A stretch of 64,000 nt of DNA from Clostridium sp. OS1-26 (lineage in GTDB: Bacteria > Bacillota > Clostridia > Clostridiales > Clostridiaceae), in assembly GCF_030915445.1 (NCBI RefSeq), contig NZ_CP133264.1, positions 2,046,001 to 2,110,000 of the forward strand, written 5' to 3'. The notes under the pieces are model-generated. The model ran no database searches. It saw nothing but the letters and a program-made list of their open reading frames with translations, and was not told the origin of the DNA. Shown here one piece after another: positions 26,221 to 33,392 of this stretch. Position 1 is the first letter of the stretch, and every line of letters starts with the position of its first letter. Both the position numbers and the translations under genes were made by a program.

Positions 26221-26673
26221 TTAATCATACATTAACAGCATAGCAGTTCTGATTCCTTCTGCATTTCTTGCTTTCAGATATTTTTCTAGTTCGATTATAG
26301 CTTGATTGCTTAATTGCTGTGTAAGCTTAGAACCTATTTCATTACGCTTAATTTCAACTGTATAAACGAGTGAAGAAGGTGCAATTGTATTAACTTCCCA
26401 GCACCATCCTTCGGGTAGCTCTGCCAAAAGTGAATCAGAATAAGCTAGCTTAAAGTTTACTTCGATGCGGGTTCTGTAAAAGTCTGAATTATTACTATTA
26501 AAGTCCATATCGGGTATTATATTTGTACTTAATACCTTAAAACCTAAATATTGCAATCTGTCTACTATACGCCTTGTAGTTCTCCTAATGTATATAAACA
26601 CAGGTGTATCACATTTATGTTTATATGTATAATACCTATTGCAATTAGTACAATAGCGACGATATTTGTCCAT
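26221..26673 (-). CDS. Zinc-ribbon-type protein of an element-encoded family, member 3
   Basis: Function not recognised. In this 150-residue protein CTNCNRYY and KHKCDTP give a short Cys cluster at the N-terminus. PVFIYIRRTTRRIVDRLQYL with LGFKVLSTNIIPD, then an I-E-V-N-F strand and LAELPEGWCWEV parallel the domain in the proteins at 14306 and 14686 (P-F-Y helix, G-K-V, LP-x-W). The C-terminus adds a helix with LTQQLSNQAIIELEKYLKAR. It lies 17 bases downstream of the orphan methyltransferase gene on the same strand and probably shares its transcript. Confidence 0.65.
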   Translation of the reverse strand: MDKYRRYCTNCNRYYTYKHKCDTPVFIYIRRTTRRIVDRLQYLGFKVLSTNIIPDMDFNSNNSDFYRTRIEVNFKLAYSDSLLAELPEGWCWEVNTIAPSSLVYTVEIKRNEIGSKLTQQLSNQAIIELEKYLKARNAEGIRTAMLLMYD

Positions 26674-26690
26674 AGTTTTATATCTCCTTT

Positions 26691-27722
26691 TTATTTGGTG
26701 TATCCAAAGAGCTGTCTAACACGCTTAATAGTAGTGTTGACAGCTTTTTCATTAATGTCTGAACCGTAATACTTACGCCCTAGCTTGACTGCACATACAG
26801 CGGAACAACCTCCCCCTGTGGTGAAATCGGCTACATAGTCACCCGGATTGCTATAGCGTGTAATCAACTCCGAAATCAGTTCCTCAGGAGCTCCCCAAAT
26901 ATGGTGGGTTTTACTGGCATCATTTCCGAGTGTAGGCCGGTTTATCCAGTCCGAGTATATTTCTCCATTGTACTTTCCTTTGGTGTACCATAGCACCAAC
27001 CTTACTTTACTCTGCACCTTTAACCAGCTTGTAGAGGCAGGAGCACCTTGTGGGAGTGGACATACAAGCAACCAGTGGTACTTGATGGTTTTATTGGAGC
27101 TAAGGGACGTTATAACCTCGTCTAAATGTGAACTCCCCGTTAATACTAGCAAACTCGCTCCATCTTTGAGTTTAGCTGAGGCGGCATTTGCAATCCCTGC
27201 ACAGACCTCAGCGGAGGTGCTATCCCAAGGCGGGTCACATATGCACAAATCAACGCCACAATCAGGCACAAAGGACAGTTCTTCGATGTTGCATACATTT
27301 GCCTTCCTAATAACTATATCAGCCTCTGTAAGCGTTACAGGGGCTGTTTTACGCCTTATAATAGCCTCTTTAGCGAGTTTAGCCTGTGCAACGCAAGGTG
27401 ATTTTATTTGCGGGTTAGCCATCATGTAATCCAAAACGTCTATTCTTTTTATAGCTCTAAGATTACGAGGGTTTAAAGTTTCAATTAGGCCTTTGTTCTC
27501 ATCTAACTGCAAATATGGGTGATTTTTCCAACTATCACCCTTATCTGTGGTGTACAGGTGGCTAAATCGTCCAGATTGAATCATTTCATCACGTACACTT
27601 TTGACTGTGGTGTGATGTATACCTAAGGCACGCCCAACGCTACGATTACTGGCTTGCCAGTTTATTTTAAGATGTAGTTTTATTTGTTGGCGCTTCTCGT
27701 TTTGTGTTAAGTGTTTTTTCAT
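26691..27722 (-). CDS. Orphan beta-class DNA methyltransferase with N-terminal HTH
   Basis: This 343-residue DNA amino-methyltransferase has the catalytic VDLCICDPPWDS near residue 158, before the cofactor-binding VADFTTGGGCSAVCAVKLGR near 304 and YYGSDINEKAV. The DPPW form is typical of adenine methylases. The N-terminal ~60 residues form an HTH (NWQASNRSVGRALGIHHTTV), which may give DNA specificity or autoregulation. No restriction partner is adjacent, so a role in modification against host restriction or in regulation is inferred. A GGAGT element precedes the ATG. Confidence 0.85.
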   Translation of the reverse strand: MKKHLTQNEKRQQIKLHLKINWQASNRSVGRALGIHHTTVKSVRDEMIQSGRFSHLYTTDKGDSWKNHPYLQLDENKGLIETLNPRNLRAIKRIDVLDYMMANPQIKSPCVAQAKLAKEAIIRRKTAPVTLTEADIVIRKANVCNIEELSFVPDCGVDLCICDPPWDSTSAEVCAGIANAASAKLKDGASLLVLTGSSHLDEVITSLSSNKTIKYHWLLVCPLPQGAPASTSWLKVQSKVRLVLWYTKGKYNGEIYSDWINRPTLGNDASKTHHIWGAPEELISELITRYSNPGDYVADFTTGGGCSAVCAVKLGRKYYGSDINEKAVNTTIKRVRQLFGYTK

Positions 27723-27920
27723 AAGTAGCTGTACTCCTTGCCTTTACTGGTTTTAATTATAACACAGTAGGCCGAAGGCTTATAGAACGTTTTAGTAAAA
27801 GTATAGTATAAGTGGTTAAAAATATATTTTTTAGCTACTCCATGCAAATTCAGACCCTGTTCAAAGTAGGGTATAAATCGCAACAGAAGCGATTAGTAAA
27901 ATATTTGGAGGAATGAAATT

Positions 27921-28271
27921 ATGAAAAAGGTAAAAACAATGAAAAACTGTTTAGGTACAGGAAAGGTATGTTGTAAGATACGCAGTAAATACAATATGTT
28001 GGCAGAACTACTTTCAAAAATTGAACAACTTGAGACTGAAGAACATGATGGTGATAGAGTTGCTGAAGTACTGCTTGATGTTTTTGCAACTGAGCAAGCT
28101 AAGCTTGCTCAGAGCATACGAAAAACTTGTTTAAAGTGTGAAAGAGCAGAAAAAGTTAAAATAGCAAAGGCAAAGGCTGAGAGTGATGTAAAAGTAGCAA
28201 AACAACTACTTTCGGTAGCTGAAGAAAATCTTAAAAATAAAATGGAAGTGCTTGAAGGGTTTTATTTGTAA
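27921..28271 (+). CDS. Small Cys-containing helical protein, pair member A
   Basis: Not recognised. This 116-residue protein opens MKKVKTMKNCLGTGKVCCKI, then a predicted helix SKYNMLAELLSKIEQLETEE. A CxxC in KTCLKCERAEK and a long charged coiled-coil-like tail with AKAESDVKVAKQLLSVAEEN follow. Its neighbour at 28339 has the same layout (VCK-KL or CCKIRS start, ~60-residue helical part, TC-KC), so the two are probably duplicates. GGAGG precedes the ATG. Metal binding through the CxxC and upstream cysteines is possible. Confidence 0.6.
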   Translation: MKKVKTMKNCLGTGKVCCKIRSKYNMLAELLSKIEQLETEEHDGDRVAEVLLDVFATEQAKLAQSIRKTCLKCERAEKVKIAKAKAESDVKVAKQLLSVAEENLKNKMEVLEGFYL

Positions 28272-28338
28272 TATCATGACTTGCTAAATGTATAGTAAAA
28301 TCAATCAAAAATAATAAATATTTGGAGGTAAACAAATT

Positions 28339-28716
28339 ATGAAAAAGTCAGTAAAGAGATGCAAAGAAGAAGGGGTTGTTTGTAAAAAACTGCATAGCTC
28401 CATAGCAGAGCTTGAGTTGGTTTTGGATAAAATGCGGGAGCACCACAAGATAGCTCAAAAATCTATATATGGTTATATGGCAGAGTTTGCGGGGCTTGAT
28501 GTTGAGGGATGTGCGTGTGAACTTAAAAATAAATTGAAGCAACTCCGCATCGAGCTTGCGAATACCTGCTATAAGTGTAAGGGTTACAATGATTATATAC
28601 ATGAGCTACTGATTGAAGCTGAGATGTTTGTAGCTAGGCAAGCCTTTGCAGAAGCAGAGGCGAGATTTGAAGAATCTGTCGGAGTAGACAAGTACATGGA
28701 AATGTTCTATGAGTAA
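28339..28716 (+). CDS. Small Cys-containing helical protein, pair member B
   Basis: Not recognised. This 125-residue protein opens MKKSVKRCKEEGVVCKKLHS, followed by IAELELVLDKMREHHKIAQK, DVEGCACELKNKLKQLRIEL, and TCYKCKGYND aligned with TCLKCERAEK of pair member A. It is helical and charged throughout, with Cys at four matching places. It has its own GGAGG site 67 bases after member A. No transmembrane or signal segment is visible, so it is likely cytosolic. Confidence 0.6.
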   Translation: MKKSVKRCKEEGVVCKKLHSSIAELELVLDKMREHHKIAQKSIYGYMAEFAGLDVEGCACELKNKLKQLRIELANTCYKCKGYNDYIHELLIEAEMFVARQAFAEAEARFEESVGVDKYMEMFYE

Positions 28717-28751
28717 GAGGATTAAATAAATCACTACCTATTATATAGGAC

Positions 28752-28776
28752 GATAATACTGCATCGCAGTATTATC
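28752..28776. promoter_or_regulatory. Perfect 11-bp inverted repeat before the 28821 gene
   Basis: GATAATACTGC-ATC-GCAGTATTATC has no T tract and lies about 45 bases before the next start, with TATACTATAAA nearby. An operator or leader hairpin is more likely than a terminator. Confidence 0.4.
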
Positions 28777-28820
28777 ACTTATACTATAAAATTTTATAAA
28801 AAAAATGGAGGAACATGAAT

Positions 28821-29105
28821 ATGCAAAAGAAAGAAATTGACTTAGTGAAATTTTTTAAGGAGCAGAACGAGTACCTACACAAAACTTATGGTGACTGGGT
28901 TAGTGTGATGAAAACACCTGACGGATTTGCGATGAAAGTAACTCTTAAGGGTGTTGATGTTGTAGCAACCCTCGAAAAGATGGACAATGACCATAGTGCA
29001 CCAACAAATGATAAGCCAATTGTTGATATATTGCTTAAGCTTAGATACAGTCTCGAAACTGGTACTTTCGTCCCTAAGGTTGCTGCTGTGTCAGAAGAAG
29101 AATAA
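28821..29105 (+). CDS. Small protein of unknown function
   Basis: Not recognised. It has 94 residues: MQKKEIDLVKFFKEQNEYLH, then a beta-rich core GDWVSVMKTPDGFAMKVTLK and an acidic end. The second ATG (28821) is 9 bases from GGAGG; the first (28815) is only 3 bases away and less likely. A terminator-like hairpin follows. Confidence 0.55.
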   Translation: MQKKEIDLVKFFKEQNEYLHKTYGDWVSVMKTPDGFAMKVTLKGVDVVATLEKMDNDHSAPTNDKPIVDILLKLRYSLETGTFVPKVAAVSEEE

Positions 29106-29135
29106 GTATATGTAAAACTTAATATAAGCAAATGA

Positions 29136-29168
29136 GACCACCTACTGTTACACAATAGATGGTCTTTT
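29136..29168 (+). terminator. Imperfect terminator after the 28821 gene
   Basis: GACCACCTACTG and ATAGATGGTC pair imperfectly around TTACACA, followed by TTTTATTT. Confidence 0.55.
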
Positions 29169-29287
29169 ATTTGCTCATAACCTATTAGGCCGATGATGTA
29201 GCAGTAAAAATTATTATGTTTTATTCGCTGCATTTCTAGGCCTCGCTAAATATAGCCCATAAAAATCATTTTATGGGGGAATTAATT

Positions 29288-29497
29288 ATGAAAAGAGTAA
29301 CAAGACAAGGAACACAATCATACATTACAACTATGGGGGGTGTATGTATGGATTCAAGAGGTCAACAAGTACAAGTTATACATACAACACCAAAGATGAC
29401 AGCGACAGAAAGAAAAACAGCTGAGAAGCGAGTTTCTAACGATTTATTTAATATACTATCTAGCATACACAAAAAACTTAAAACTGAAAGTGAATAA
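29288..29497 (+). CDS. Small basic protein of unknown function
   Basis: Not recognised. It has 69 residues: MKRVTRQGTQSYITTMGGVC, then a Lys/Arg/Thr-rich part. The ATG at 29288 follows GGGGGAA by 7 bases; an earlier in-frame ATG sits on that site. It lies directly upstream of the large serine recombinase, separated by a hairpin and promoter. Small basic proteins in this position are candidates for recombination accessory factors, but nothing in the sequence proves it. Confidence 0.5.
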   Translation: MKRVTRQGTQSYITTMGGVCMDSRGQQVQVIHTTPKMTATERKTAEKRVSNDLFNILSSIHKKLKTESE

Positions 29498-29506
29498 AAC
29501 GAAGCG

Positions 29507-29555
29507 TTGAAAATGAGTGCCTACGTTGGTATAATGCCAATATAGGCACTTTTTA
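29507..29555 (+). promoter_or_regulatory. Recombinase promoter nested in a terminator hairpin
   Basis: TTGAAA (29507-29512) and TATAAT (29530-29535) are 17 bases apart. The same stretch forms a hairpin, AGTGCCTA pairing with TAGGCACT and TTGG with CCAA, followed by TTTTTAT. Transcripts from upstream would meet a terminator, while transcripts from this promoter start in its 3' arm and pass. Confidence 0.6.
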
Positions 29556-29581
29556 TCTGCCTTAATAAGGGGGTTACATAA

Positions 29582-31168
29582 ATGATAGCAATATATGCAC
29601 GTCAATCAGTAGACAAAAAGGACTCAATTAGTATAGAAACACAAATAGATGAGTGTATGTTAGAAGCTAGGATACTGAAGAAGAAAGTAGAAGTATATAA
29701 GGACAAAGGGTTTTCAGGTAAGAACCTTGACAGAGACGACTTTAAGAGAATGATGAAAGATATAAAAGCCGGTAAAATAAGTACCGTAATCGTATATAAG
29801 ATGGACCGTATAAGCCGTTCAGTTGTTGATTTTGTAAACACCTACGATGTATTTAAGGCTAAAGATGTGAAATTTATATCCTGCACAGAGAAATTTGATA
29901 CAACGACAGACGCAGGCGAAGCTATGTTAAAAATAGTGATGGTATTTGCGGAGCTTGAGCGTAAAACTATTCAGCAACGTGTAGTTGATGCTTACACCAA
30001 CCGTAGTCGTAAGGGGTTTTATATGGGAGGTCGTGTTCCATACGGGTTTAAGCGTGTACCTTTTACAATAGACGGAAAAAAGTCATCGCAGTATGCACCA
30101 GAACCCGAAGAAGTTAGGCAGTTAAAGATTTTATTTGATTTATACTCGAGGCCGGGCACTTCAATTGGTGAAGTTGTAAAATATTTGCGTGAAAATAATA
30201 TAAAAAAAGCTCGTGGTATTGAGTGGTCAACTCCGAGAATAACAGAGATACTGCGTAATCCAATATATGTACGAGCTGACGCTGACGTATATGCGTTTTA
30301 TTCGTCACGAGGTACTGAGATAGTTGACCCACCAGAGCGTTTTATCGGCACGAATGGATGTTATTTATACACAAAACCTAAGCCTAAACTTAAACCTAAT
30401 GATAGTAAAGATAGTAAAGATGTAGAGAATATAAAGGAAACAAAGGACACTAAAAGCAGTAAGAATATGGCTCATTACAAAGATATGCTGCTTGTATTAG
30501 CTCCACACGAGGGCATAATAGATTCAGGTACATGGATTAAATGTCGACTAAAGGCCGAACAGAATATTCAAATTCCAAGGTCAAAACGTGTTGAGGCCAC
30601 TTGGCTCTCAGGAAAGCTGAAATGTGCTAAGTGTGGGTATGCACTACGCTATAACAAATGGCAAGGAAAAACAACATTTAATGAGTATTTTCTATGTTCA
30701 GAGGTATGTGGTAACCGTAGGTGTACAGGTTTTGGAGTAGTTAAAAAGGACTTTTTAGAAGGAGTTATACTCGAACAACTGAAAGCAAAGGTTCTAAGCC
30801 TAAAAGTAGAGCAAGACCAGCCAAACCCTAACACTTCGGAGATAAACCGAATTAAGGCAGAGATAGCAACTAAAAACAAAGAAATAGACGAAATTGTAGA
30901 TACATTTGTCGCTGCAAGTTCTACTATTAAAGAGCGTTTAAACAAAACAGTAGATAAGCTTAATGATGAGATTGAGAAACTTAATGACAAGATTGTAAGA
31001 CTTGAAAGTAGTTCTATTAGTAGGGATAGCCTCGACCCTGAACAAATAGAAGAAATCTTTGACGAGTGGGACGAAGTATCACGAGAGGATAAGCAAACCG
31101 TGGTCGATATACTTATTCAGAAGGTGCTAGTTTGTAAGGAAAGCGTTGAGATTGTGTGGCGTGTATAA
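29582..31168 (+). CDS. Large serine recombinase (integrase of the element)
   Basis: This 528-residue serine integrase has IAIYARQSVDKKDSISIETQ with the nucleophile Ser at residue 9. VIVYKMDRISRSVVDFVNTY and MVFAELERKTIQQRV complete the catalytic domain and helix E. The recombinase domain (GFYMGGRVPYGFKRVPF onward) is followed by a zinc ribbon (LKCAKCGYALRY...C...C), and a coiled-coil motif with NKTVDKLNDEIEKLNDKIVR. A Lys/Asp/Ser-rich insert (KPKPKLKPNDSKDSKD) lies between recombinase domain and ribbon. It sits about 70 bases from the right junction inside cotJC, as expected for the enzyme that integrated the element and, with a directionality factor, could excise it. Confidence 0.95.
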   Translation: MIAIYARQSVDKKDSISIETQIDECMLEARILKKKVEVYKDKGFSGKNLDRDDFKRMMKDIKAGKISTVIVYKMDRISRSVVDFVNTYDVFKAKDVKFISCTEKFDTTTDAGEAMLKIVMVFAELERKTIQQRVVDAYTNRSRKGFYMGGRVPYGFKRVPFTIDGKKSSQYAPEPEEVRQLKILFDLYSRPGTSIGEVVKYLRENNIKKARGIEWSTPRITEILRNPIYVRADADVYAFYSSRGTEIVDPPERFIGTNGCYLYTKPKPKLKPNDSKDSKDVENIKETKDTKSSKNMAHYKDMLLVLAPHEGIIDSGTWIKCRLKAEQNIQIPRSKRVEATWLSGKLKCAKCGYALRYNKWQGKTTFNEYFLCSEVCGNRRCTGFGVVKKDFLEGVILEQLKAKVLSLKVEQDQPNPNTSEINRIKAEIATKNKEIDEIVDTFVAASSTIKERLNKTVDKLNDEIEKLNDKIVRLESSSISRDSLDPEQIEEIFDEWDEVSREDKQTVVDILIQKVLVCKESVEIVWRV

Positions 31169-31175
31169 TTCAATA

Positions 31176-31213
31176 AAAAAACTGCTGAGAACCTAGTGTT
31201 TCAGCAGTTTTTT
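31176..31213. terminator. Bidirectional terminator between recombinase and split cotJC
   Basis: AAAAAACTGCTGA pairs with TCAGCAGTTTTTT around a 12-base loop. It serves the recombinase on plus and the cotJ transcript on minus, and lies within the element. Confidence 0.85.
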
Positions 31214-31763
31214 ATTCACTTTCATTCTTACGAAATACTTCACCAAATCTCTGATAATGTACAACTTCTCTTTCTCTTAAGAATTTTAAAGGTTCTATTA
31301 CATCTGGGTCGTCAGCTAGATTTATGAGATACTCATAGGTTGCTCTTGCTTTTTGTTCAGCAGCTAAATTTTCAGTTAAGTCCACTATAGGATCACCTTT
31401 TGATTGGAGAACTGAAGCAGTAAATGGAACGCCTGAAGCACTTACTGGGTACACTCCTCTACCATGGTCTGCATAATAAGACTCAGCACCTGCTGCTTTG
31501 ATTTCTTCAATGCTTGCACCTTTTAATAATTGATGAACCATTGAACCAACCATTTCTAAGTGAGCTAATTCTTCAGTACCTACATCATTTAATGTTGCTA
31601 TGGCTTGAGGTGTAATCATAGAGAATCTTTGACTTAAATATCTTAATGATGCACCCAGCTCTCCATCAGGACCGCCATATTGTGTAATGATTATAGTTGC
31701 CATTTTGGGATTAGGGTTTTTTATTTTTACAGGGTACTCAAGAAACTTTTCGTATGTCCACAT
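31212..31763 (-). CDS. cotJC: CotJC 5' part (manganese-catalase-like spore coat protein), truncated by the element
   Basis: CotJC is a ferritin-like di-manganese catalase-family spore coat protein. The frame covers MWTYEKFLEYPVKIKNPNPK through REREVVHYQRFGE, with ligands such as EELAHLEMVG and EREVVHYQ. After GE the true sequence is lost: the last eight residues (VFRKNESE) are read from the integrated element. The rest of the gene lies 17 kb away at 14146-14219. The 183-residue product lacks the conserved 24-residue C-terminus, so full CotJC should require excision. It is the third gene of cotJABC, starting 3 bases after cotJB. Confidence 0.93.
   Translation of the reverse strand: MWTYEKFLEYPVKIKNPNPKMATIIITQYGGPDGELGASLRYLSQRFSMITPQAIATLNDVGTEELAHLEMVGSMVHQLLKGASIEEIKAAGAESYYADHGRGVYPVSASGVPFTASVLQSKGDPIVDLTENLAAEQKARATYEYLINLADDPDVIEPLKFLREREVVHYQRFGEVFRKNESE
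31238..31242. other. Right attachment junction, core CTTCA
   Basis: This is the element/cotJC 5' junction. It carries the same five bases as the left junction and lies 70 bases from the recombinase stop. Confidence 0.7.
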
Positions 31764-31766
31764 ATA

Positions 31767-32051
31767 CTACCTCTCCTCTCCACTAAGTCTAAAGTTAGCC
31801 TCACATTCCCATGGCCAAGGCTCATTTATCCATTGCCATGGACAATGACTATAGGATCCATAAGACAATGGTCCGTAGCATTTCTCATACTCCTGTCTTA
31901 ACATACGAGACTGTGTTACAAGTGAATTATGTGCTGCAAGGGCATTCTGATCAGTTGGATGGGTATTAAGATATAAATGGAGGTCTATTAGTGAAAAAGT
32001 CACAGCGGTAATTTGTTTTAAAAGTTCTTTTTTATTCATATCATGCTTCAT
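31767..32051 (-). CDS. cotJB: Spore coat protein CotJB
   Basis: This 94-residue CotJB family protein contains LLKQITAVTFSLIDLHLYLN, then THPTDQNALAAH and LRQEYEKCYGPLS, and a Trp/Pro-rich end (PWQWINEPWPWECEANFR), which matches the family. It takes part in assembling CotJA and CotJC into the coat. GGAGGT lies 6 bases before the ATG; a second ATG four codons later is less well placed. It is the middle gene of the cotJ operon. Confidence 0.92.
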   Translation of the reverse strand: MKHDMNKKELLKQITAVTFSLIDLHLYLNTHPTDQNALAAHNSLVTQSRMLRQEYEKCYGPLSYGSYSHCPWQWINEPWPWECEANFRLSGEER

Positions 32052-32065
32052 AATAGTACCTCCTT

Positions 32066-32308
32066 CTAACAGTCAGAGACTGGCCTGCATTTTTTATCTT
32101 TTCCTTCATAAGGACTATAAAGCTCTGGGAAAACAGTTCCATGTTTAAGAGCTTCTATAGGAGAGAGAAGAGTACAAAGTCTTTGATAAGGTACATATGC
32201 AGCTGCTAATCTTACATTTCTTATTACTAGTTCTTGCGGAATACATTGTTGCTTTGGTGGACAGTTTGTAGTATACATATTAACTCTTGAATTTGTGTCT
32301 TTTGCCAT
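32066..32308 (-). CDS. cotJA: Spore coat associated protein CotJA
   Basis: This 80-residue CotJA family protein has IRNVRLAAAYVPYQRLCTLL and SPIEALKHGTVFPELYSPYE, where A-Y-V-P-x-Q and G-T-x-F-P-E-L are family marks. It is the first gene of the operon and is expressed in the mother cell during sporulation in known species. A GGAGGA site lies about 11 bases upstream, slightly long. Upstream on the minus strand a CATATGAT is a weak sigma-E -10 candidate. Confidence 0.92.
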   Translation of the reverse strand: MAKDTNSRVNMYTTNCPPKQQCIPQELVIRNVRLAAAYVPYQRLCTLLSPIEALKHGTVFPELYSPYEGKDKKCRPVSDC

Positions 32309-32651
32309 AGTTGTGTTTATCCTCCTTGTTTATGTTGCTTACACAATAACATCATATGATGCTAAATATAAACTTGTTACAATTAATATAGATTTCTTAT
32401 CATAAATTACATTTATTCTTAATATACTTATAGATTAGGACATAATAAGAAGGAACAAAGCGCTAATTCAATATAATGACGCATGATATATAGATATGTT
32501 TAATACACTAATTCAGTGAATAAGATATTTAAAAGCGTTAAAAATTTACAAGTGCAGTATTAGAAGGTAAAATTATTATAAACAGGTTTAAACTATATAC
32601 GTTTTTTTTATTTATATCTTTGAAATATGCGAATGAGGTGATTTTAGTATA
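32309..32651. other. Divergent gap between cotJA and the Crp/Fnr gene
   Basis: AT-rich gap. The minus-strand CATATGAT (32351-32358) could be a sigma-E -10 for cotJABC, but I see no convincing -35. No GTAAC-N4-GTTAC palindrome is present, so autoregulation of the Crp/Fnr gene by that motif is not supported. Confidence 0.35.
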
Positions 32652-33371
32652 ATGGAGAACAATTTAATAAGCTCATGCCACTGTGAAAAATGCACTGGAA
32701 AGTATTGCGCTAAAAAAGTATATATTTTTTCAACGTTACATGAAAATCAACTAGCGGAAATTGCTAATACTGTTATAAATAGAAGATATAAAAAGGGTCA
32801 AATGATATTCTTTGAAGGAGACGTATCAGATAAGCTATATATTGTTAATAAGGGAAAGATTAAGATATTTAAATACACAAAAGAAGGAAAGGAACAGATA
32901 TTATACATACTTACTGATGGAGACTTTATCGGAGAATTGAGTTTGTTAAAGAGAAGTAAGGTTGAATTTAATGCGGAAGCTTTGGAAGATACAGCTATAT
33001 GTGCATTAACTAAGGAAAACTTTGATAGAATAATAGAAAAAAATCCTGAAATAACTTTTAAGATATTAGAAGTAGTACATGATAGATTAATGAACCTTGA
33101 GAGTCTAGTACAGAGATTAAGCACAAAGGATGTAGAATCTAGAATAGTAGGAGTTCTATTAAGCCTTGCAAAAGATTTTGGAAGAGAAGAAGGAAATACA
33201 GTAATATTAGATTTGCCTTTAAACAGAGAAGAAATAGGAAGTTATGCTGGCCTTACGAGAGAAACAGTAAGTAGAACCTTAACAAGTATGCAAGAAGAGG
33301 GAATAATTGAGCTTCAGGGTAATAAAAAAATAATTATAAAGGATATAGAATATCTTAAAAGCATTGATTAG
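32652..33371 (+). CDS. Crp/Fnr-family regulator with Cys-rich N-terminus
   Basis: This 239-residue transcription factor starts with four cysteines in SCHCEKCTGKYC (residues 8-19), as in Fnr-type Fe-S sensors. A cyclic-nucleotide-like beta-barrel follows (MIFFEGDVSDKLYIVNKGKI; DGDFIGELSLLKRS), then a C-terminal winged helix REEIGSYAGLTRETVSRTLT, whose E-x2-S-R is the usual DNA-reading helix. It is likely to sense oxygen, NO or redox state. Nearby genes for a flavodiiron protein, Ric and Hcp make an HcpR-like nitrosative-stress role probable. The start is placed after GAGGTGA. A palindromic repeat follows the stop. Confidence 0.87.
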   Translation: MENNLISSCHCEKCTGKYCAKKVYIFSTLHENQLAEIANTVINRRYKKGQMIFFEGDVSDKLYIVNKGKIKIFKYTKEGKEQILYILTDGDFIGELSLLKRSKVEFNAEALEDTAICALTKENFDRIIEKNPEITFKILEVVHDRLMNLESLVQRLSTKDVESRIVGVLLSLAKDFGREEGNTVILDLPLNREEIGSYAGLTRETVSRTLTSMQEEGIIELQGNKKIIIKDIEYLKSID

Positions 33372-33392
33372 AATCTCTTTATAGGGAAACAA

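Larger units (their letters stand above)
14220..31242. mobile_element. ~17.0 kb integrated element splitting cotJC (skin-like)
   Basis: The boundaries are defined by the two halves of cotJC. CTTCA occurs at both junctions (14220-14224 and 31238-31242), and replacing everything between them by one copy rebuilds the gene exactly. The cargo is a large serine recombinase at the right edge, a smaller resolvase at the left, HTH genes, a type III restriction operon with a helicase-nuclease, an orphan methyltransferase and many small proteins. No capsid, conjugation or replication gene is visible. Codons such as CGT/CGC for arginine and less AT-rich sequence set it apart from flanking genes, indicating transfer from elsewhere. 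Confidence 0.88.

Noticed and set aside
26968..27429. 153-codon plus-strand ORF
   Set aside because: It is the shadow of the orphan methyltransferase gene, whose motifs and HTH are clear on the minus strand.
14220..31242. Prophage or conjugative element
   Set aside because: No capsid, terminase, portal, relaxase or type IV secretion gene is recognisable; the contents are recombinases, defence genes and small proteins.
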